Positions 5,881 through 9,983 of a stretch of 9,983 bases of DNA are shown here, one piece after another. Position numbers and translations under genes: made by a program. The notes under the pieces are model-generated. The model was not told the DNA's origin. It did not search any database and saw only the letters and a list, made by a program, of their open reading frames with translations. This DNA comes from an uncultured Bacilli bacterium (GTDB taxonomy: Bacteria; Bacillota_I; Bacilli_A; RF39; UBA660), in contig CANQDH010000030.1 in the NCBI GenBank assembly GCA_947591565.1, positions 1-9,983 on the forward strand, read 5' to 3'. Position 1 is the stretch's first letter. Every line of letters begins with the position of its first letter.

Positions 5881-7962
5881 ATGATGAGTGTCATAGAATA
5901 TGCAAATGATGTTAATAAAAGCGTAAATGAAATTTTAAATAAATGTAAAGAACTTGGCATTAATGTAACAAATGAAAATGATGAACTTGAAGAAGAAGAT
6001 ATTATCATGCTCGATAATGCATCTTACGATGAATTAGATGATATAGCCCAAGACATTATTGAAAAAGAAAATATTAGTGTTGAAAATACGAATAAAAAAC
6101 AAAAAATCAAAAATAAAAATGAACGCGCTAAATCAACTAAAAAAGAATTTGCAATGAAAAAGAAAGAAATGTACAAAAAGAAAGAAAAATTACAATCTAA
6201 TTCCAATATCAATAGTTCAAATATCGTTCTTTATAAAGAAAATATGACTATAGGTGAACTTGCAACAAAGTTAGGTGTAAGTGGGGCTGAATTAGTAAAA
6301 AAACTTTTTATGCTAGGAACAATGGTGACGGTTAATAATTCAATTAGTTTTGAAAATGCTGAAATACTTGTGATGGACTATAATAAGGAACTTAAAAGAG
6401 AAGAAGCCGCAGATGTTACGAATTTTGAAGCATATGAAATAATCGATGATGAAAAAGATTTAGTCAAAAGACCACCAGTTGTTACCATTATGGGACATGT
6501 CGATCATGGAAAAACAACCTTACTTGATACGATTAGAAAAACAAGTGTTGCTTCTTTAGAAGCAGGAGGTATTACCCAAGCTATCAGTGCTTATCAAGTA
6601 AAACATAATGGTGAAACAATTACCTTTATAGATACACCTGGTCATGCTGCTTTTACAGAGATGCGTGCAAGAGGTGCCAAGATAACCGATATTGTTATTA
6701 TTATTGTTGCTGCTGATGATGGTGTTATGCCTCAAACAAGAGAAGCTATTGACCATGCACTAGCCGCTAATGTGCCAATTATCGTAGCCATTAATAAAAT
6801 AGATAAGCCAGGCGCTAATCCTGAAAGAATTATGACTGACTTAACTGAATATAATTTAACGCCAGAAGAATGGGGAGGAAATACCTTATATAATAAAATA
6901 TCAGCCTTAACAGGTGAAGGTATTGATAAACTTTTAGAAAATATTTTATTAGTTGCTGAAATGGAAAATTATAAGGCTAATCCTAAAAGATATGCAAATG
7001 GTACAGTTGTCGAGGCTAGTTTAGATAAACATGTTGGCCCAGTTGTTACATTGTTAATTCAAAATGGTACTTTAAGAATAGGAGATCCAGTCGTAGCAGG
7101 ATGCGCTTATGGGAAAATAAGAGGTTTAAAAAACGATTTAGGTGAAGATATTGTTGAAGCCGGTCCATCAACACCTGTTAGTATTATTGGTTTAAACGAT
7201 ATGCCAACTGCTGGTGATAAATTTATGGCTTTTGAAACCGAAAAACAAGCGAGAAGTGTTGGTGAAGAAAGAAGAGTACAGGCCAAATTAAATGAACATA
7301 AGACAAGTAATGCTGTAAGTTTAGACGATTTATTTGCTCATATTCAAGATGGTGTAAAAGAAATAAATGTTATTATTAAAACGGATGTCAATGGTAGTAG
7401 TGAAGCCGTTAAAAATTCTTTAGAAAAACTTGATGTTGAAGGCGTTAAAGTTAAAGTTATAAGAAGTAGTGTTGGGGCTATTACAGAAAGCGATATTGTC
7501 CTTGCTAAAGCATCAAATGCCCTTATTATAGGTTTTAATGTAAGACCTCAAAATAGTATCAGAGAATATGCTAAAGATAACGGCGTTGAAATAAGACTAT
7601 ATAATATAATCTATAAAGTTGTTGAAGAAATGGAAGCCGCTATGAAAGGTATGCTTGATCCTGTCTATGAGGAACAAATCCTTGGAAGTGCTGAAGTTAG
7701 AAAATTATTCAAATTTTCCAAAGTTGGTGTTATCGCCGGTTCATATATTATTGATGGTGTTATTAAAAATACATCAAAAGCTAGAATTATCCGCGATAGT
7801 ATTGTTATTTTTGATGGAAATATCAACTCTTTACAACGTGAAAAAGATTCTGTTAAAGAAGTAAAAAAAGGTTTAGAATGTGGTATTACCATTGAAAACT
7901 TTAACGATTTAAAAGTTGGCGATATCATCGAAGCCTATGAAATGGTTGAAATAAAAAGATAA
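5881..7962 (+). CDS. infB: Translation initiation factor IF-2
   Basis: A GTPase that places initiator tRNA on the 30S subunit and promotes subunit joining. Its 693 residues are close to the Bacillus length. An N-terminal IF2-N subdomain (about 1-50) is followed by a charged Lys-rich linker (70-105) and a second IF2-N subdomain (115-168). The G domain has G1 GHVDHGKT (205-212), G2 GGITQAISAY (229-238), G3 DTPGH (251-255), G4 NKID (305-308) and G5 SAL (341-343). Domains II, III and the fMet-tRNA-binding C2 domain follow (about 368-690). The common G2 form is GGITQHIGAY, so His and Gly are replaced by Ala and Ser here. The start is the first of two ATGs, 8 nt after AGAGGTG (5866-5872). It is the last gene of the operon and is followed directly by a terminator; ylxP and rbfA are absent. 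Confidence 0.98.
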   Translation: MMSVIEYANDVNKSVNEILNKCKELGINVTNENDELEEEDIIMLDNASYDELDDIAQDIIEKENISVENTNKKQKIKNKNERAKSTKKEFAMKKKEMYKKKEKLQSNSNINSSNIVLYKENMTIGELATKLGVSGAELVKKLFMLGTMVTVNNSISFENAEILVMDYNKELKREEAADVTNFEAYEIIDDEKDLVKRPPVVTIMGHVDHGKTTLLDTIRKTSVASLEAGGITQAISAYQVKHNGETITFIDTPGHAAFTEMRARGAKITDIVIIIVAADDGVMPQTREAIDHALAANVPIIVAINKIDKPGANPERIMTDLTEYNLTPEEWGGNTLYNKISALTGEGIDKLLENILLVAEMENYKANPKRYANGTVVEASLDKHVGPVVTLLIQNGTLRIGDPVVAGCAYGKIRGLKNDLGEDIVEAGPSTPVSIIGLNDMPTAGDKFMAFETEKQARSVGEERRVQAKLNEHKTSNAVSLDDLFAHIQDGVKEINVIIKTDVNGSSEAVKNSLEKLDVEGVKVKVIRSSVGAITESDIVLAKASNALIIGFNVRPQNSIREYAKDNGVEIRLYNIIYKVVEEMEAAMKGMLDPVYEEQILGSAEVRKLFKFSKVGVIAGSYIIDGVIKNTSKARIIRDSIVIFDGNINSLQREKDSVKEVKKGLECGITIENFNDLKVGDIIEAYEMVEIKR

Positions 7963-8001
7963 GTAAAAATGAAAAAATAAGGAAAAGTTATTATATTTAT
8001 G

Positions 8002-8025
8002 AAGGAAGAATGTCTTCCTTTTTTT
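8002..8025 (+). terminator. Intrinsic terminator after infB
   Basis: An 8-bp stem, AAGGAAGA (8002-8009) with TCTTCCTT (8013-8020), closes a 3-nt ATG loop, and a run of seven T (8019-8025) follows. It lies about 40 nt after the infB stop and ends the rimP-infB operon. Confidence 0.85.
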
Positions 8026-8075
8026 GTAAAATATCTTTTTTATGATGATTACTAATTTTAAAAAGAAGAAAAATG

Positions 8076-8084
8076 TGATATTAT
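8076..8084 (+). promoter_or_regulatory. Extended -10 promoter for uvrC
   Basis: TGATATTAT is a five-of-six -10 hexamer (8079-8084) with an extended TGN. No good -35 is seen (TTTTAA at 8056-8061). It lies after the infB terminator and gives a leader of about 23 nt before the uvrC start. Confidence 0.5.
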
Positions 8085-8097
8085 AAGTAATAACAGG

Positions 8098-8103
8098 AAG
8101 GAG
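8098..8103 (+). promoter_or_regulatory. Ribosome binding site supporting a GTG start for uvrC
   Basis: AAGGAG lies 10 nt before the GTG at 8114. An in-frame TAG at 8105-8107 rules out any earlier start, and the only codons between are ATA and CTA. GTG also places the conserved PGCYLM motif at its usual distance from the N-terminus. Confidence 0.65.
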
Positions 8104-8113
8104 TTAGATACTA

Positions 8114-9880
8114 GTGCTTTTAGAAAAATTATTACTTGTTCCTACCAATCCTGGTTGTTACCTTATGAAAAATAAAGATGGAACTATTATATATGTTGGT
8201 AAGGCCAAGAATTTAAAAAATAGATTAAACTCCTATTTTCATAGTAAACATACGGGTAAAACGGCTAAACTTGTAAGTGAAATAGCTGATTTTGAATATG
8301 TTGTTGTCGGTAGTGAAGTCGAATCCTTAATATTAGAAATCAATTTAATTAAAAAGTATGATCCTAAATATAATATTTTATTAAGAGATGATAAAAGTTA
8401 TCCTTATATAGAACTTACGAATGAAGATGTACCTAGACTCCTTGTTGTAAGAAACATTAATCGTAAAAAGAAAAATCGTCATTTAATGTTTGGCCCATAC
8501 CCAAATGTTACAGCAGCTAGAAATACCGTCAATTTATTAAATCGATTATATCCTTTAAGAAAATGTACAACTTATAACAAAGTTCCATGTTTATATTACC
8601 ACATAGGACAGTGTCTAGGTTACTGCACTTATAAACAAGATCAAAAGAAAATAAACCAAATGAAAGAAGAAATATTATCCTTTCTAAAAGGCGATGATAC
8701 CAAAGTAAAACAACGCTTAGAAGAAGAAATGCTTAAAGAAAGTGAAAAAATGAATTATGAAAAGGCTAAAGAATTAAAAGATTTGCTTGATTATATAAAT
8801 ATCACTTTAACAAAACAAAAAGTTGAAATTAGAGATAATATTGATCGCGATGTTTTTGGATATTATGTCCAAAATGGTTATATTTCTTTTCAGGTTTTCT
8901 TTATAAGAGGCGGAAAAATACTTGAAAGACACTCTAAAATTGTTCCTTTAATTGATGAAATAAATGAAGAACTAAATAGATATATTGCTTCCTTTTATGA
9001 AAAAGATCTTTTATATCCTAAAGAAATATTAGTACCAAATATCGTCGATACAGCCTTAATTGAAAGTTACTTAAATATTCCTGTTAAAATACCTGTCAAA
9101 GGCATAAAAAAACAGCTAGTTGATATGGCTAACCATAATGCAAGTGTTGCTTTAAAAGAAAAATTTGAACTTATCAAAAGAGATGAAGAAAAAACAGAAC
9201 TTGCTAATGAAGAATTAAGAAAAAAATTAAAACTAGATAAATTAGACAGAATTGAACTTTTTGATAATGCCCATCTTTTTGGAACCTTTAATGTATCTGG
9301 TATGGTTGTTTATAAAAATGGTTTCCCAAGTAAAAATGACTATCGAAAATTTAAAATTAGTATTGATAAAAATGATGATTATGGAACGATGCATGAAGTT
9401 ATTTATCGAAGATATTTCCGCGTTTTAAAAGACCATCTCGAACGACCTGATTTAATTATTGTCGATGGTGGTGTAGGCCAAATTAATGTGGCCCGTGAAG
9501 TTATTAATTCCTTATCTTTAGATATTATGGTAGTCGGACTAAAAAAAGATAATCATCATAGCACCGAAGCCCTACTTGCTTTTGAACCCATTCAAGAAGT
9601 ACCTGTCGACAAAAAAAGTTCATTGTTTTATTACTTAGAAAGAATGCAAGATGAAGTTCATAACTTTACAATTAATTATCACAAAACGATACGAAGTAAA
9701 GGATCCTTATCTAGTTTACTAGATGGTATTGAAGGAATAGGTGAAAAAAGAAAAAAGGAATTACTTAAAAAATATAAAACTGTTACCAAACTAAAAGAAT
9801 TAAGTATAGCTGAATTAAAAACCATTTTACCTTTAAAAGTCGCTGAAAATTTAAAAAAATTTTTAGATAATTATGAGTAA
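8114..9880 (+). CDS. uvrC: Excinuclease ABC subunit C (UvrC)
   Basis: The dual-incision nuclease of nucleotide excision repair, recruited by UvrB at damaged DNA. The 588-residue length is typical. Domain order: GIY-YIG nuclease (about 11-90; GCYLM, IIYVGKAKNLKNRLNSYF, Glu76 in LILEINLI) for the 3' cut; a four-Cys set at 151, 159, 167 and 171 matching the C-x7-C-x3-C iron-sulfur pattern of UvrC; the UVR motif (about 203-230) that binds UvrB; the RNase H-like nuclease (about 378-530; Asp384, Asp451 in VDGG, DEVHNF with His516) for the 5' cut; and tandem helix-hairpin-helix motifs (about 537-588). It starts with GTG. It has its own promoter and terminator and is not part of the infB operon. All visible catalytic residues are present. 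Confidence 0.98.
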   Translation: MLLEKLLLVPTNPGCYLMKNKDGTIIYVGKAKNLKNRLNSYFHSKHTGKTAKLVSEIADFEYVVVGSEVESLILEINLIKKYDPKYNILLRDDKSYPYIELTNEDVPRLLVVRNINRKKKNRHLMFGPYPNVTAARNTVNLLNRLYPLRKCTTYNKVPCLYYHIGQCLGYCTYKQDQKKINQMKEEILSFLKGDDTKVKQRLEEEMLKESEKMNYEKAKELKDLLDYINITLTKQKVEIRDNIDRDVFGYYVQNGYISFQVFFIRGGKILERHSKIVPLIDEINEELNRYIASFYEKDLLYPKEILVPNIVDTALIESYLNIPVKIPVKGIKKQLVDMANHNASVALKEKFELIKRDEEKTELANEELRKKLKLDKLDRIELFDNAHLFGTFNVSGMVVYKNGFPSKNDYRKFKISIDKNDDYGTMHEVIYRRYFRVLKDHLERPDLIIVDGGVGQINVAREVINSLSLDIMVVGLKKDNHHSTEALLAFEPIQEVPVDKKSSLFYYLERMQDEVHNFTINYHKTIRSKGSLSSLLDGIEGIGEKRKKELLKKYKTVTKLKELSIAELKTILPLKVAENLKKFLDNYE

Positions 9881-9942
9881 AAAGGTAGGCTTGTAAAGTA
9901 TTTATAAATTTTGAGTTTCGGCAAAAATAATTATAGACATGA

Positions 9943-9983
9943 AAAAATCAGAGATTTTGAAAAATATTCTCTGATTTTTGTTT
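9943..9983 (+). terminator. Intrinsic terminator after uvrC
   Basis: A 12-bp perfect stem, 9943-9954 (AAAAATCAGAGA) with 9968-9979 (TCTCTGATTTTT), closes a 13-nt loop. A T-rich tail (TTTTTGTTT) runs to the window end. The stem begins about 62 nt after the uvrC stop. The 9881-9942 stretch before it holds nothing I recognise. Confidence 0.8.

Noticed and set aside
6024..6212. Minus-strand 62-codon frame rich in Phe and Ser, looking like a small membrane protein
   Set aside because: Its composition is the reverse complement of the Lys/Glu-rich IF2 linker, so the hydrophobicity is an artefact.
7655..7928. Reading frames of 69 (+) and 87 (-) codons inside infB
   Set aside because: Both overlap the conserved C2 domain of IF2 and show no family features or ribosome binding sites.
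9881..9942. Possible small RNA or new gene start after uvrC
   Set aside because: Too short and without promoter, ribosome binding site or conserved structure that I can see; it is best read as the uvrC 3' untranslated region.

Overview
This is an AT-rich window with Bacillota-type gene content. The rimP-nusA-ylxR-...-infB cluster, a YkuE-like phosphoesterase, a CPBP protease and UvrC are all of low-GC Gram-positive type. The most plausible source is an uncultured, somewhat reduced Bacilli, Erysipelotrichia or RF39-like lineage; this is inference from gene content and composition. All ten genes read through under the standard code. All eight tryptophan codons are TGG, and none of the ten stops is TGA.

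Layout. (1) Positions 1-1404 (+): a sigma-70 family factor, cut at its 5' end by the window edge, with an unusual C-terminal extension. It is followed by a one-domain rhodanese (1462-1749). (2) A bidirectional terminator (about 1742-1771) separates these from a minus-strand pair: a CPBP intramembrane protease (2622-3542) and a membrane-anchored metallophosphoesterase (1773-2621) whose start codon abuts the protease stop. (3) A divergent promoter region (3543-3666) holds extended -10 elements for both directions and a perfect 10-bp hairpin in the rimP leader. (4) Positions 3667-7962 (+) form a transcription/translation operon: a shortened rimP, nusA with an acidic insertion, ylxR, a deoxycytidylate deaminase in the usual ylxQ position, and infB, ended by a strong terminator (8002-8025). 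(5) uvrC (8114-9880) has its own candidate promoter and terminator.

How the genes relate. The central operon couples 30S maturation (RimP), transcription elongation and termination (NusA), an RNA-binding regulator (YlxR) and initiation (IF2). A pyrimidine nucleotide enzyme is inserted in it through a 28-nt overlap with ylxR. The minus-strand pair acts at or in the membrane. UvrC does nucleotide excision repair. No intergenic stretch exceeds 300 bases. I see no tRNA, rRNA, CRISPR array, insertion sequence or phage gene.

The points most worth a second look are the sigma factor (changed -10-reading residues plus a degenerate region-4-like tail), the RimP that ends exactly at its domain boundary, the acidic NusA insertion, and the deaminase that takes the place of ylxQ. 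None of these amounts to a clearly new multi-gene system. The window is mostly a housekeeping region with lineage-specific changes.
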